A stretch of DNA of 64,000 nt from Burkholderiales bacterium. GTDB taxonomy: Bacteria; Pseudomonadota; Gammaproteobacteria; Burkholderiales; UBA11063. The translations under genes were made by a program, and so were the position numbers. The DNA is taken from the NCBI GenBank assembly GCA_020697255.1, contig JAJFBE010000007.1:29410-93409 (forward strand). The letters run 5' to 3'. Under the pieces are notes generated by a model. That model did no database searches. It was not told the origin of the DNA and saw only the letters and a program-made list of their open reading frames with translations. Of the stretch, positions 1-9,048 are shown in pieces (position 1 is the stretch's first letter; every line of letters starts with the position of its first letter).

Positions 1-688
1 AAACCTCTACTTTCTTAATCCCATAAACCTTATGACCAGAATAATCGATCCACTCTATTATCCTACTCTTTGTTATAGCAAAAGTATTTTTTTCTATTTT
101 TGAATAAATTGCACTTAGTAACAATTGTTTACGCGATATCTTTAATCTATTAGTTTTAATTTCTTTCCCACCTTGGCCTATTATTACAGAAGATTTACAC
201 TCCAAGCGATGTGTAAAATAATCAGATTCACCAAATCCATGAGCTCTAAAACTCCAAAGGCCACTCCCATGATCCTCCAAATACCATATATTATTTCCAC
301 TCAGACCAGCTGAATCGTTTTTCATAGATACCAAATGATAATATCCTGAACCATCTTCTTTAAATATAACAGCTGTGGGTGGAGATATTTTAGTGCTGTT
401 CGGCAAAGTCATTGGTATAGCATATCCCTCATCTTTTTTATTAATTTTCTTGTCTATAGAAGCGCGTACTCGTATTTTAATTATATGTTTCCTATCTTTA
501 TCCAATATACCACGCTCTAAAAGTTTGGGATCATAGTAAGAAAGGCGCCACTGTATTTGGAGTTTAGGATTATCCAGTCCGACACAATCCATCGCATCTT
601 CATCATCTGCCTCAGCAATACCTATACAAAAGGCTAATATAAAATATAAGCTATATAAGTACATATTCCGGTAAAAACTCTTTTTCAT
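1..688 (-). CDS. Exported protein of unknown function (5' part; cut by window edge)
   Basis: An uninterrupted minus-strand frame begins with ATG at 688 and is still open at base 1, giving at least 229 residues. The first ~25 residues (MKKSFYRNMYLYSLYFILAF...IAEA) form a basic start, a hydrophobic core and a plausible cleavage site before DDEDAMDC, so export to the periplasm or beyond is likely. The mature part is polar, rich in Lys, Ser and Gly, with two cysteines in the readable portion (in AMDC and LECK). I recognise no domain. It has its own promoter region with a palindrome shared with two other exported-protein loci in this window. The C-terminus lies outside the window. Confidence 0.75.
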   Translation of the reverse strand, partial: MKKSFYRNMYLYSLYFILAFCIGIAEADDEDAMDCVGLDNPKLQIQWRLSYYDPKLLERGILDKDRKHIIKIRVRASIDKKINKKDEGYAIPMTLPNSTKISPPTAVIFKEDGSGYYHLVSMKNDSAGLSGNNIWYLEDHGSGLWSFRAHGFGESDYFTHRLECKSSVIIGQGGKEIKTNRLKISRKQLLLSAIYSKIEKNTFAITKSRIIEWIDYSGHKVYGIKKVEV

Positions 689-722
689 TTTAATTACTTC
701 TTAAAACTTATTTTATGCTCTC

Positions 723-779
723 AGTTTAACATTAATTTAAAAAGCACACTATACCGAAATTCCGTATACGTACGTATAC
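723..779 (-). promoter_or_regulatory. Promoter with palindromic site, shared with two other exported-protein genes
   Basis: A near-palindrome TACCGAAATTCCGTA lies at 752-766. In the direction of the gene starting at 688 it is followed, after 23 bases, by a weak -10-like TAAACT (723-728). The same palindrome and spacing recur at 45769 and 55481. A perfect 16-bp palindrome GTATACGTACGTATAC (764-779) overlaps the distal end of the site. The promoter call is an inference from spacing and recurrence. Confidence 0.5.
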
Positions 780-808
780 TAAATCTCAATTTAACTATAA
801 TAATTAAG

Positions 809-845
809 ATTGCCACGCATTGCTACACAATGCTCGCAATGACGA
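809..845. repeat. Small interspersed palindromic repeat
   Basis: Nested inverted arms (ATTGC...GCAAT outside, CATTG...CAATG inside) lie between the exported-protein gene and the end of the ydiJ-like gene. The shape is that of a short interspersed palindrome or a bidirectional hairpin. It has no T-run, so a simple terminator is less likely. Confidence 0.45.
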
Positions 846-929
846 TAACGTGTATTTAATTATAAGATCTGGTAGAGTAATATGAAAAACATTAAAAGGT
901 TTTGGTCTTAAGCGTTAAAGGAATTAGGC

Positions 930-3920
930 TTATAATAAGACGTGTATTGGATGCAAAATGAGTTTATTTGCCTGTTTTTGTGCCTGACAACGGCAGGAAA
1001 ATCCTGTAGCTAATATTTCTACATTGCTATTACTTAACGGCTGTTGCCAGTGCATAGCGAATAAATTTTTTGAATTTGCCTGATGTTCTTTTTGGTAGCC
1101 GTAAGCACCAGCCATACCACAACAGCCGGCATTTTGTACTTCTAGTTTTATTCCAACATGATTAAATATACCCTGCCATAAAATAGCCTCACCCGGCAAA
1201 ACGGCTTGTTCAGTACAGTGTGGGAGTAATTTGTAATTTTGCCTGGTTTCGGATATACCAGTTTCATTATCATTATTATGGATTACCGGTAATTTATCAA
1301 TATTTTGGTTTAAAAATTCGGCTAAAGTTTGTATATGCCCGGCAAAACTATTAGCAAATTTTTTTACTTCATCGCGAAACATATGCGTAATCGTATTTTC
1401 CAACCCTATAATAGGAATATTGGCGGTAAATAAAGGATTAAATAGATTAGCTAGTTTATCAGTATTAGACTTGAACTTGCTGATAAAACCTCCAGCTATT
1501 AAAGATTTACCACTCGATCTTGGATAAATAACATATGGTGTGTACCCCATCTTTTTAAGTAAACTGATAGCTGCAATTAAAACATCCGTATCTAAAAACC
1601 CGGTAAATACATCAGCAAAAATAACTACTACACTATTTGTCATAACTTTTATTTGTTCTGGGTTTTTATAGATTTCAATTCTATGTGCTTCAAGAAGTTT
1701 GGTTAACGGTTGTGTTAATTTAAATAATGGAATATTTACTAATCCAAAAGTTGGCAATAATTTTAGTCTATTTAAAAAGTTCCAGGTCTTAGGAAATTTG
1801 GCGAAAATAGGTAGTAAACTCTCTATATTACCTAAAGCCAAATCACGAAAACTTCGCCTTTTATACTGGCTATGATAGCTATCTAAAAATTTAGTTTTTA
1901 AATCAGGAATGCTCACCTGGGTTGGGCATTTACCAGTACAACCCTTACAACCTAGACAACCATTTAGTGCATTCAATGCCATATCAGCTACGCTTCTTGC
2001 TTTCCAAGACTTGTCATTCCCGCGAATGCGGGAATCTACCTGAGCAACAGATCTGGCAGGTTGGTTACCAAGATTCAATTTTTCAGTTTCACGCAACCAC
2101 TGTTTAACCAACATTGCCCGCCCTTTGGGTGAATGAACCCGATCTTTGGTTACCTTATAAGATGGACACATGACATTACCTGGCTCCTGATTAAAACAGG
2201 CTGCATTACCATTACATAACATACTTCCAACAAAATCTTTTTGTTTAGTCTGGCTAATTACCTGATCAAACTGCCCACGCATAGGTATTAGCTCAATCCT
2301 ATCAAGTTTAATATCTGGTTGTGGAGCTGCAAGCTTCCCAGGGTTTAAGCGATTATGCGGGTCGAATAAATGCTTAATTTTACATAGTATTGGATATAAG
2401 ACCGGGCCAAACACATCTGGAACAAACTCACCTCTAAATCCTTTGCCATGTTCGCCCCATAAAATCCCGTTATGCTTATTTAACAATCTAATAACATGTT
2501 CAGTAATTGGCCTAATTTTTTCCCTATCATCTTCTTGCTGCATATTAAGGGCTGGCCTTACATGAATACAACCCACGTCAACATGGCCATACATAGCATA
2601 TTGTAAATTTTCTTTTTCCAGCATTTGCTGTAAATCGGCTACAAAATTAGCCAAATTTTCAGGCGGGACTATTGCATCTTCTATAAAAGCAACTGGCTTG
2701 CCCTGCCCTGGCATTTTCCCAGCTAGACCTACAGCTAGCGACCGAATTGACCATAAGCCGGCAATTTGCTTTTCATCTCTAATTACTACATAATTGGCAT
2801 TATGACTTTTTAGCTCTGCTTCCAGATTAGAAATTGTATTTTCTAATTCTTGCTTATCATTAGCTACAAATTCGATAAAATTAGAAATATAGTTTTTACC
2901 TTCAGAATTTAACCATTTGGCAAATATTGGCCAGTTAGGTAGCGTCTGTGCGCTTTTTTGTACTTTTTCATCCACAGCTTCAATTGCCAATGGTTTGAAC
3001 TTAATTAAGTTTCTGGAATCTTTCAGGGCATCAAGAAAACTAGCATAATGTACAACTACTAAAGTTTTATATTTTGGAATAGGTAATAATTTTAATTTGG
3101 CCTGTGCAACAATACCTAAGGTACCTTCACTACCTGCAAATAGCGGGGTTAAATTAATTTTACCATTTTGATAACAACGTTTTATATTATATCCAGATAA
3201 TGGACGCTTCAAGGGCAGAAAACGCTTATCTATTTCATCCTGGACCGGAGAGAGCCAATTTATTAAATTTTGATGAATTCCATTTAATCGATGGTCTGAC
3301 TTTGCATCAAGACTGGTATACGGGTTTATAACCAAGTTTGATGGTGCCGAACTTATGGGAGTAACATCTGTATCAATAACATATCCGTCCGCCAAAATTA
3401 CTTTAAGGCTTATTAATGAATCAATTGTCTTACCATAAATTAATGAGCCTTTACCTGCTGCATCAGTGGCTATCATACCGCCAATAGTTGCCCGGTTAGC
3501 TGTTGATACATCTGGTGCAAAAAATAAACCATGTGGTTGCAGGAAACGATTTAGATCAGCTAAGATAACCCCCGGTTCCACAGTAATAGTTTGCTCTTCA
3601 GGAGTAAACTCAATAATTTTATTCATATGGCGACTTAAGTCAACCACAATGCTATTGGTTAATGATTGGCCATTGGTACCGGTACCACCGCCTCTGGCGG
3701 TTAAGCAAAAAGAAGAAAACTTTTCAAGATTAGCAATTTTAACCAAAGTATACAGATCATCAATAGATTTTGGCTGTGCCACTGCCAAGGGCATTACTTC
3801 GTAGATACTATTATCCGTAGCATTTACTAGTCTGGTCGAATAATCAATATGAAAATCCCCGGCATAGCCACTACCTGATAGCTCAAGCTTAAATTGTTTA
3901 ATTAATATTTCTTTATCCAT
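930..3920 (-). CDS. ydiJ: YdiJ-type D-2-hydroxyglutarate dehydrogenase (FAD/Fe-S)
   Basis: This 996-residue protein has the layout of the YdiJ family. An FAD-binding (VAO/GlcD-type) domain covers about residues 45-200, with RGGGTGTNGQS and GGMIATDAAGKGS. The FAD-oxidase C-terminal domain follows to about 545, then an iron-sulfur segment with CLGCKGCTGKCP, and a C-terminal cysteine-rich CCG-type domain ending in GCCGMAGAYG. E. coli YdiJ oxidises D-2-hydroxyglutarate to 2-oxoglutarate. Here that would use the product of the DUF1338 gene upstream. The start lies three bases after the serC-like stop, so translation is probably coupled. Residues about 628-635 (VDSRIRGND) are encoded by a dRS3-like palindrome inside the gene and lie between two ARSVA pentapeptides. 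Confidence 0.85.
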   Translation of the reverse strand: MDKEILIKQFKLELSGSGYAGDFHIDYSTRLVNATDNSIYEVMPLAVAQPKSIDDLYTLVKIANLEKFSSFCLTARGGGTGTNGQSLTNSIVVDLSRHMNKIIEFTPEEQTITVEPGVILADLNRFLQPHGLFFAPDVSTANRATIGGMIATDAAGKGSLIYGKTIDSLISLKVILADGYVIDTDVTPISSAPSNLVINPYTSLDAKSDHRLNGIHQNLINWLSPVQDEIDKRFLPLKRPLSGYNIKRCYQNGKINLTPLFAGSEGTLGIVAQAKLKLLPIPKYKTLVVVHYASFLDALKDSRNLIKFKPLAIEAVDEKVQKSAQTLPNWPIFAKWLNSEGKNYISNFIEFVANDKQELENTISNLEAELKSHNANYVVIRDEKQIAGLWSIRSLAVGLAGKMPGQGKPVAFIEDAIVPPENLANFVADLQQMLEKENLQYAMYGHVDVGCIHVRPALNMQQEDDREKIRPITEHVIRLLNKHNGILWGEHGKGFRGEFVPDVFGPVLYPILCKIKHLFDPHNRLNPGKLAAPQPDIKLDRIELIPMRGQFDQVISQTKQKDFVGSMLCNGNAACFNQEPGNVMCPSYKVTKDRVHSPKGRAMLVKQWLRETEKLNLGNQPARSVAQVDSRIRGNDKSWKARSVADMALNALNGCLGCKGCTGKCPTQVSIPDLKTKFLDSYHSQYKRRSFRDLALGNIESLLPIFAKFPKTWNFLNRLKLLPTFGLVNIPLFKLTQPLTKLLEAHRIEIYKNPEQIKVMTNSVVVIFADVFTGFLDTDVLIAAISLLKKMGYTPYVIYPRSSGKSLIAGGFISKFKSNTDKLANLFNPLFTANIPIIGLENTITHMFRDEVKKFANSFAGHIQTLAEFLNQNIDKLPVIHNNDNETGISETRQNYKLLPHCTEQAVLPGEAILWQGIFNHVGIKLEVQNAGCCGMAGAYGYQKEHQANSKNLFAMHWQQPLSNSNVEILATGFSCRCQAQKQANKLILHPIHVLL
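2016..2035. repeat. dRS3-like palindrome inside the ydiJ-like gene
   Basis: ATTCCC, eight bases, GGGAAT: the exact geometry of the neisserial dRS3 element. It is read in frame as part of VDSRIRGND, just before the CLGCKGC iron-sulfur motif. An in-frame repeat insertion into a linker is the simplest explanation. Confidence 0.75.
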
Positions 3921-3923
3921 TAG

Positions 3924-5000
3924 TTATCTGTGCTTTTTAGCAAAATCATGCATAAAACTAACTAGTTTATCCACGCCAATTTCAGGCATAGCGTTATATA
4001 AACTGGCTCTTGCTCCACCAACTAATTTATGACCATTTAAATACCTAAGCCCAACTTTGGCCGCTTCAGCTAGAAATAAATTCAATAATTTATCATCGGG
4101 TAATGTAAAAGGCACATTGACCTGGGAACGATATCTTTTGTCAATCGGATTAGTATAAAAGCCATTACTGCTATCAATACATTGGTACAATTTACCAACT
4201 TTACGTTTGTTAATTTCGGTAATTGCCGGTAAACCACCTTGGTCTATCATCCAATCTACCATCAGATCCATCATATATACCGGAAAAGTCGGTATTGTAT
4301 TTAAGCAGGAATTTTCCTTAGCCTGAATAGCGTAGTTAAACACTTCCGGAGTTTCATCTATCGAATTATTCAATAAATCTTCGCGGATAATAAGTAATGT
4401 AACTCCGGCAATCCCTAAGTTTTTCTGTGCAGCAGCAAAAAGAATACCAAATTTACTAATATCAATATTTTCCGATAGAAGCGAAGATGTTGCATCCGCA
4501 ACAAGAGGCACATTGCCACAATCTGGGATGTCTGGGAATGCTAAACCATTGATAGTCTCATTTGGGCAGTAGTAGGCATAAGCTGCATCATTTTGTAATT
4601 TCCAGGTTGATCGATCAGGAATACTGGATAATGAAGCTTCTGTAACTATATTAACATTGGCATAACGCCGGGCAAATTTGGCGGCACGTTCTGACCAGAT
4701 ACCAGTTACAAAATAATCAACTTTTTTATTATGCTTGGTCATATTCATTGGTACCAAGCTAAATTGGCCCTGACCACCACCTGGTAAAAATAATACTTTA
4801 TAATTTGCCGGAATGCCAATTAAGGCTCGTAATTTTGCTTCGAGCTTTAGCAAAATTTCCTGAAACATCGCAGTTCTATGTCCAAGTTCCATTATCGATG
4901 TACCGGCATCATCAAATTCCAGCATCTGTGATCTGGCTTTTTCTAATACCGACTCTGGCAACATTGCCGGTCCGGCCCCAAAATTATACGCACGTGTCAT
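3924..5000 (-). CDS. serC: Phosphoserine aminotransferase (SerC family)
   Basis: The 358-residue protein is full length for SerC. It starts MTRAYNFGAGPAMLP and contains GGGQGQF near residue 75, DATSSLLSE, and AAAQKNLGIAG, which carries the lysine that binds pyridoxal phosphate. SerC makes phosphoserine from 3-phosphohydroxypyruvate and glutamate. A GAGGA ribosome site precedes the start. It lies between the DUF1338 and ydiJ-like genes of a lysine-degradation operon that otherwise lacks a 2-aminoadipate aminotransferase. It may therefore fill that step, or sit there because the serine pathway enzyme SerA makes D-2-hydroxyglutarate, which YdiJ removes. The family assignment is firm; the second role is inference. 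Confidence 0.88.
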   Translation of the reverse strand: MTRAYNFGAGPAMLPESVLEKARSQMLEFDDAGTSIMELGHRTAMFQEILLKLEAKLRALIGIPANYKVLFLPGGGQGQFSLVPMNMTKHNKKVDYFVTGIWSERAAKFARRYANVNIVTEASLSSIPDRSTWKLQNDAAYAYYCPNETINGLAFPDIPDCGNVPLVADATSSLLSENIDISKFGILFAAAQKNLGIAGVTLLIIREDLLNNSIDETPEVFNYAIQAKENSCLNTIPTFPVYMMDLMVDWMIDQGGLPAITEINKRKVGKLYQCIDSSNGFYTNPIDKRYRSQVNVPFTLPDDKLLNLFLAEAAKVGLRYLNGHKLVGGARASLYNAMPEIGVDKLVSFMHDFAKKHR

Positions 5001-5036
5001 AATATCCTCATTTTCAATTTCTCGTTGGTAGCAAAT

Positions 5037-5840
5037 TTAACGATTAACATCTGTACTTTCAAAAATTTTATCCGCCGAAGCCGTAACAAAGCCTTGGTAT
5101 AATTTGCCATTATCCAAGGTATAACGTCTGGCAAACTCATAATAACTATTTAACACTTTAAATTTACCTTGCTTAAATTTTACATCTACTTCATTGGCAA
5201 TTGTACTTGATTGTTCAAGCAAATCTACAGGCGTACCTTTTATTTCACCACCGGATATATTTAGTTTAAAACCATTTTGCTTTAAAAATTCATTTATGGC
5301 TTCTATCGATGCCAGTTTTTTCATATGATTTAAAAAGACAGTGAAATGATTTGCCCGGAAACCAAACACATACATCCATGCTGCATATTCAGATTCGGAT
5401 AACAATTTTTTATAAATATCATAATCAAGTTCGCCCCAGAGGGTGCCAGAATAAAGCAAATCCGGGGTAGCTAGTTTTTTTGGATCAATTTTATTTACAC
5501 AATCTTTTACCGTAGATTGTAAAAACGGGCTAAATTCACTACAAATTAATTCACTAATAAAAATTTTAGGTCTTGTCTCATCTGTCCTATGCTCATAATG
5601 TTTAGCAAACAATTTTTTTACCGCAAAATGATATTCGCCCTTTTCTTCGTAGCCCAAATCCTTAAAAAACTGCCCTAAAACCGCCACATTTATCCTTGGA
5701 TCATCAAAAGTACGAAAGGCTACATGATCATTTATAATTTCTTCCCCGGTGCCAGTTAGCAAATTATAAATTTTACCCGAATCAGGACTCTCATGTATAT
5801 ACTGCTGCCATAGCTTATCAAATAAATTATCTAACTGCAT
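5037..5840 (-). CDS. DUF1338 2-oxoadipate dioxygenase/decarboxylase (HglS-like)
   Basis: The 267-residue protein belongs to the DUF1338 family. Members such as HglS convert 2-oxoadipate to D-2-hydroxyglutarate in lysine breakdown, using iron. The metal ligands expected for the family are visible: His in NDHVAFRTF, His in RANHFTVFLNH, and Glu in SYYEFARRY. It is shorter than Pseudomonas HglS (about 460 residues) and resembles the compact members. I place the start at 5840 (MQLDNLF) because GGAG lies nine bases upstream; the ATG at 5855 has no visible ribosome site. Its neighbours encode the enzymes expected before and after it in the pathway. Confidence 0.82.
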   Translation of the reverse strand: MQLDNLFDKLWQQYIHESPDSGKIYNLLTGTGEEIINDHVAFRTFDDPRINVAVLGQFFKDLGYEEKGEYHFAVKKLFAKHYEHRTDETRPKIFISELICSEFSPFLQSTVKDCVNKIDPKKLATPDLLYSGTLWGELDYDIYKKLLSESEYAAWMYVFGFRANHFTVFLNHMKKLASIEAINEFLKQNGFKLNISGGEIKGTPVDLLEQSSTIANEVDVKFKQGKFKVLNSYYEFARRYTLDNGKLYQGFVTASADKIFESTDVNR

Positions 5841-5900
5841 ATTTATTATCTCCATTAAAAAGTTATTGAGAGCCGTACACTAAAGCGTAGAAATTTTTTA

Positions 5901-7412
5901 CTATAAATCAAACTTTATACCTTGGGCCAATGTCAATTCTGTCCCGTAATTAATGGTAACTGTTTGTCTACGCATATACATTTTCCATGCATCACTACCC
6001 GATTCACGACCACCGCCGGTTTCTTTTTCGCCACCAAATGCCCCGCCGATCTCCGCACCACTTGTACCAATATTTACATTAGCAATTCCGCAATCAGAAC
6101 CATGCGCCGATAAAAATTGCTCCATATGCCGCATATTTAATGTAAATATAGCAGAAGAGAGGCCATGTGCTACCTGATTGTTTATTGCAATAGCTTCATC
6201 AATAGTTTTAAATTTCATTATATATAGTATCGGAGCAAACGTTTCTTCATTAACAATTTCCCAATCGGGGTTTGCTTCAATAATAGTCGGTTCAACAAAA
6301 TTACCATGCCCCTTTATTACTTTACCGCCAAATACTATTTTACCACCTTGCTGGCTAGCTTGCTTAATTGCATTATTATATAATTCAACTGCCTGAGCAT
6401 CAATCAAGGGACCAACATGGTTAGCTGTATCTACCGAATTACCGATTTTTATTTGGCTATACGCATTTTTTAATAATTCAACTGTCTTGGCATATATATT
6501 TTCATGGACTATCAGACGTCTTAAAGTTGTACATCTTTGCCCTGCTGTCCCAACCGCAGCAAATACTAATGCCGGCAGAGCAGTTTTTAAATCTGCTGTT
6601 TCATCTAAAATCACACCATTATTACCACTTAATTCCAAAATAGAGCGGCCAAAGCGCCTAGCAACACGCTCACCTACCTCGCGGCCTACTTTTGTAGAAC
6701 CAGTGAAGGAAATTAGTGGCAAACGTTTATCATCAACTAATTTTTGCGCTAAGGCAACATCATCAAAATTAAGCAGACATAATACATCAGCATGCCCGTG
6801 CCTGGCTAATACTTCAGAGCAAATTTTATGTACAACTACTGCACATACCGGAGTCTTGGGAGATGGTTTCCAAATAACACTATCCCCACAAATGAGGGCA
6901 ATAAAGGCATTCCATGCCCATACCGCAACCGGAAAGTTAAAAGCAGAAAATACACCAACAACCCCAAGTGGCTGCCATTGCTCGTATAAGCGATGGTTAG
7001 CGCGTTCAGAATGTGTAGTTAGTCCATATAACATACGAGATTGACCTACACAAAAATCGGCCATATCAATCATTTCCTGAACCTCACCTTCACCTTCAGC
7101 CAAAGATTTACCCATCTCTGTTGCAACCAATAAGCCAAGTTCTTTTTTATACTTACGCAATTCTTCACCAATTAGGCGAACAAACTCTCCACGTTTTGGA
7201 GCCGGTATATCACGAAACTTTAAAAATGCTATATGCGAGGCTTTTATAACCTGCTCTAGTTGTTCTGCAGTCGTTTGTTCTACCTCAGAAATAAGGCTAC
7301 CATCATTCGGGTTAAATGAAGAAATTAGTTTCTCGCCCTTTAACCACTTAGTACCAATAGCGGTACCCATTAAATAATTATCGGTAAAACCAAATTTTTC
7401 TAATATATTCAT
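5901..7412 (-). CDS. amaB: ALDH7-type aldehyde dehydrogenase (2-aminoadipate semialdehyde dehydrogenase)
   Basis: The 503-residue protein carries the hallmarks of NAD-dependent aldehyde dehydrogenases: [16 protein letters not shown] with the general-base Glu, and GTAGQRCTT with the catalytic Cys. The C-terminal stretch [20 protein letters not shown] is typical of the ALDH7 (antiquitin/AmaB) branch, which oxidises 2-aminoadipate 6-semialdehyde to 2-aminoadipate. I place the start at 7412 (MNILEKFGF), where GGAGAAG stands five bases upstream. The frame stays open to 7487 only because a dRS3-like palindrome reads through in frame (SRFHGND). The upstream gene probably supplies the semialdehyde. 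Confidence 0.85.
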   Translation of the reverse strand: MNILEKFGFTDNYLMGTAIGTKWLKGEKLISSFNPNDGSLISEVEQTTAEQLEQVIKASHIAFLKFRDIPAPKRGEFVRLIGEELRKYKKELGLLVATEMGKSLAEGEGEVQEMIDMADFCVGQSRMLYGLTTHSERANHRLYEQWQPLGVVGVFSAFNFPVAVWAWNAFIALICGDSVIWKPSPKTPVCAVVVHKICSEVLARHGHADVLCLLNFDDVALAQKLVDDKRLPLISFTGSTKVGREVGERVARRFGRSILELSGNNGVILDETADLKTALPALVFAAVGTAGQRCTTLRRLIVHENIYAKTVELLKNAYSQIKIGNSVDTANHVGPLIDAQAVELYNNAIKQASQQGGKIVFGGKVIKGHGNFVEPTIIEANPDWEIVNEETFAPILYIMKFKTIDEAIAINNQVAHGLSSAIFTLNMRHMEQFLSAHGSDCGIANVNIGTSGAEIGGAFGGEKETGGGRESGSDAWKMYMRRQTVTINYGTELTLAQGIKFDL

Positions 7413-7430
7413 ATTGACTTCTCCTATGTC

Positions 7431-7450
7431 ATTCCCGTGGAAACGGGAAT
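7431..7450. repeat. dRS3-like palindrome
   Basis: ATTCCC-N8-GGGAAT lies just upstream of the aldehyde dehydrogenase ribosome site, in the operon leader between two genes. It extends the open frame upstream without being part of the real protein. Confidence 0.7.
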
Positions 7451-7501
7451 CCAGGCTGTCATTGTACACATAATATCCTTCCAGCATATGTGAGAACCTG
7501 G

Positions 7502-7521
7502 ATCCCCACCTGCGTGGGGAT
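7502..7521. repeat. dRS3-like palindrome (ATCCCC/GGGGAT variant)
   Basis: ATCCCC-N8-GGGGAT lies just after the end of the lysine dehydrogenase gene, about 50 bases from the copy at 7431 and in the same orientation. The pair brackets the junction between two operon genes and could form alternative hairpins in the mRNA. Confidence 0.65.
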
Positions 7522-7531
7522 GACAGAAATA

Positions 7532-8629
7532 TTATTTACTTAAAGCGTAATATTTACCAAAGCGATTAGATAAAAATTGCTCTAAACTGACTTGTTCTTG
7601 TTTAACAAGACCTTTTAATTTTTTCTCTTTAATTACCAGATCAACTACCGTACAAATTCCGGCTGCGGTTGTCATTTGGATTGCACTAAACTTATGTCCA
7701 TGGAAAATAGTTGGGTATAGTGTATTAACATAAGTTTTTTCAACTAAACGCCCATCTTTTTTACCGCTAACAGATACATAAACTATCACCTTGTCATCTT
7801 CAACCTGTGGAATAACCTTTGATAATATATTTTTAACCAGCTCCGGTGTTTCCCGTAATCTCAAATCATTAAGTAAGAAAATTATTTTTTCACAATGTCC
7901 GGGAAAACGTATAGTTTTATAATCCAGGTTTTTTACTTTTCCCAAATATGTATCAGCGAGTGATCCTACACCACCTGAGGTATGAAAAGCTTCAAACTCT
8001 TTATCATCAATTATAATTGTTTCTAAGCCGCCCAAAGCCGGCATATTTTGTTTATGCCCATCTTTAATTACCACACATGGATGAATATACTCATTTACCA
8101 CCCCATCAATAGACCAGGTAAAACCATATTTTAGACTATTATTTACACTTTGCGTGAGTGCTCCAACGCGCATTTTTACTGTATCAATCTCACTCAGGTT
8201 CTGCATTAATGAATTTGCTGCTATACTGATAAAGCCAGGTGCCAGGCCACATTGTGGTGCAAAAGCTGCTTTACTATCTTTAGCCAGTTTGCTAACGGTA
8301 TTGGTTGTAGCCACATCTTCTGTTGGGTCAAAATAGTGAATACCACACTCATGGGCAATTTTTGCAACTAAAATAGTTAGGTTAAACGGAAGACAAGAAA
8401 TGATTGCCTTGATTTTTTCTTTTTTTATTAATTTTTTAATTTCTTCAGGTTTATTAATATTTGTTTTAACAAATTCAATTGGATTACCTTTGACTTTCGG
8501 TATATTATGCGGCATAGAAACATCGCCCAGTAAGACTTTGTAATCATTTGAAGTATTAAGTAAGGTTGCAACTGTAACCCCAATTTTTCCCGCCCCCATA
8601 ACCAAAATATTGTGCTTAGCCATTAACAT
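7532..8629 (-). CDS. Saccharopine dehydrogenase family protein, probably lysine 6-dehydrogenase
   Basis: The 365-residue protein has an N-terminal Rossmann motif ([12 protein letters not shown]), FDPTEDVA, and [15 protein letters not shown], typical of the saccharopine dehydrogenase/lysine 6-dehydrogenase family. Its length fits the single-domain lysine 6-dehydrogenases. These oxidise lysine at the epsilon amine to 2-aminoadipate semialdehyde, which cyclises to piperideine-6-carboxylate. Saccharopine-cleaving activity cannot be excluded. It is the first gene of the operon and would feed the aldehyde dehydrogenase next to it. ATG codons at 8629 and 8623 are both possible. GAAAG lies about five bases before the first, which I used. 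Confidence 0.75.
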   Translation of the reverse strand: MLMAKHNILVMGAGKIGVTVATLLNTSNDYKVLLGDVSMPHNIPKVKGNPIEFVKTNINKPEEIKKLIKKEKIKAIISCLPFNLTILVAKIAHECGIHYFDPTEDVATTNTVSKLAKDSKAAFAPQCGLAPGFISIAANSLMQNLSEIDTVKMRVGALTQSVNNSLKYGFTWSIDGVVNEYIHPCVVIKDGHKQNMPALGGLETIIIDDKEFEAFHTSGGVGSLADTYLGKVKNLDYKTIRFPGHCEKIIFLLNDLRLRETPELVKNILSKVIPQVEDDKVIVYVSVSGKKDGRLVEKTYVNTLYPTIFHGHKFSAIQMTTAAGICTVVDLVIKEKKLKGLVKQEQVSLEQFLSNRFGKYYALSK

Positions 8630-9048
8630 ACTACTTTCAAAAATAAATAATCTATCTGCCAGGAAAACTTAGTTTGAAAAAATCTATCACCTTCTGCACC
8701 TAAACCGACTTTGGTAAGCTTTCAACTGAGTTCCCAAGTTTAAACCAGATATTGTATCTAAATTAGTCAGTTGTTAGTAAATATATTTATGTTATTAGCA
8801 ATTGCTTAACTAAAAATCAACCCGAAGCTAAAAACTCCTGATTCTATTTTGAAAATTTTGCAACGAAATAATCAGTAATTCCAAATTATAAATAACTATA
8901 ATTCCATAAATATTTTAGTTAATGTATAATTCTCACATAAAGTAAATTGAAATTGAAAAGCTTTAAATTCCTACCTATAGACTAGTGTGCCTTATACTAG
9001 CCTGTTAGCAAGAGTCATGGGCGCAAAAAATTAATTGGAATAAAGTGT
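8630..9048. other. Divergent intergenic region between the lysine operon and proC
   Basis: This AT-rich stretch of about 420 bases holds the promoters of two divergent units. A TATAAT at 8925-8930 (plus strand) may serve proC, with only a poor -35 (TTCCAT) 17 bases upstream. I see no protein-coding frame, no tRNA and no convincing lysine riboswitch. Confidence 0.4.

Noticed and set aside
6487..7044. Long plus-strand frame opposite the aldehyde dehydrogenase gene (185 codons).
   Set aside because: It is antisense to a clear enzyme and its composition reflects the opposite strand; the same applies to other overlapping frames over serC, glnA, gltB, dnaJ and dnaK.
8630..9048. Possible lysine riboswitch ahead of the lysine operon.
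   Set aside because: I could not find the conserved helices and loop sequences of the L-box; the region is simply AT-rich.
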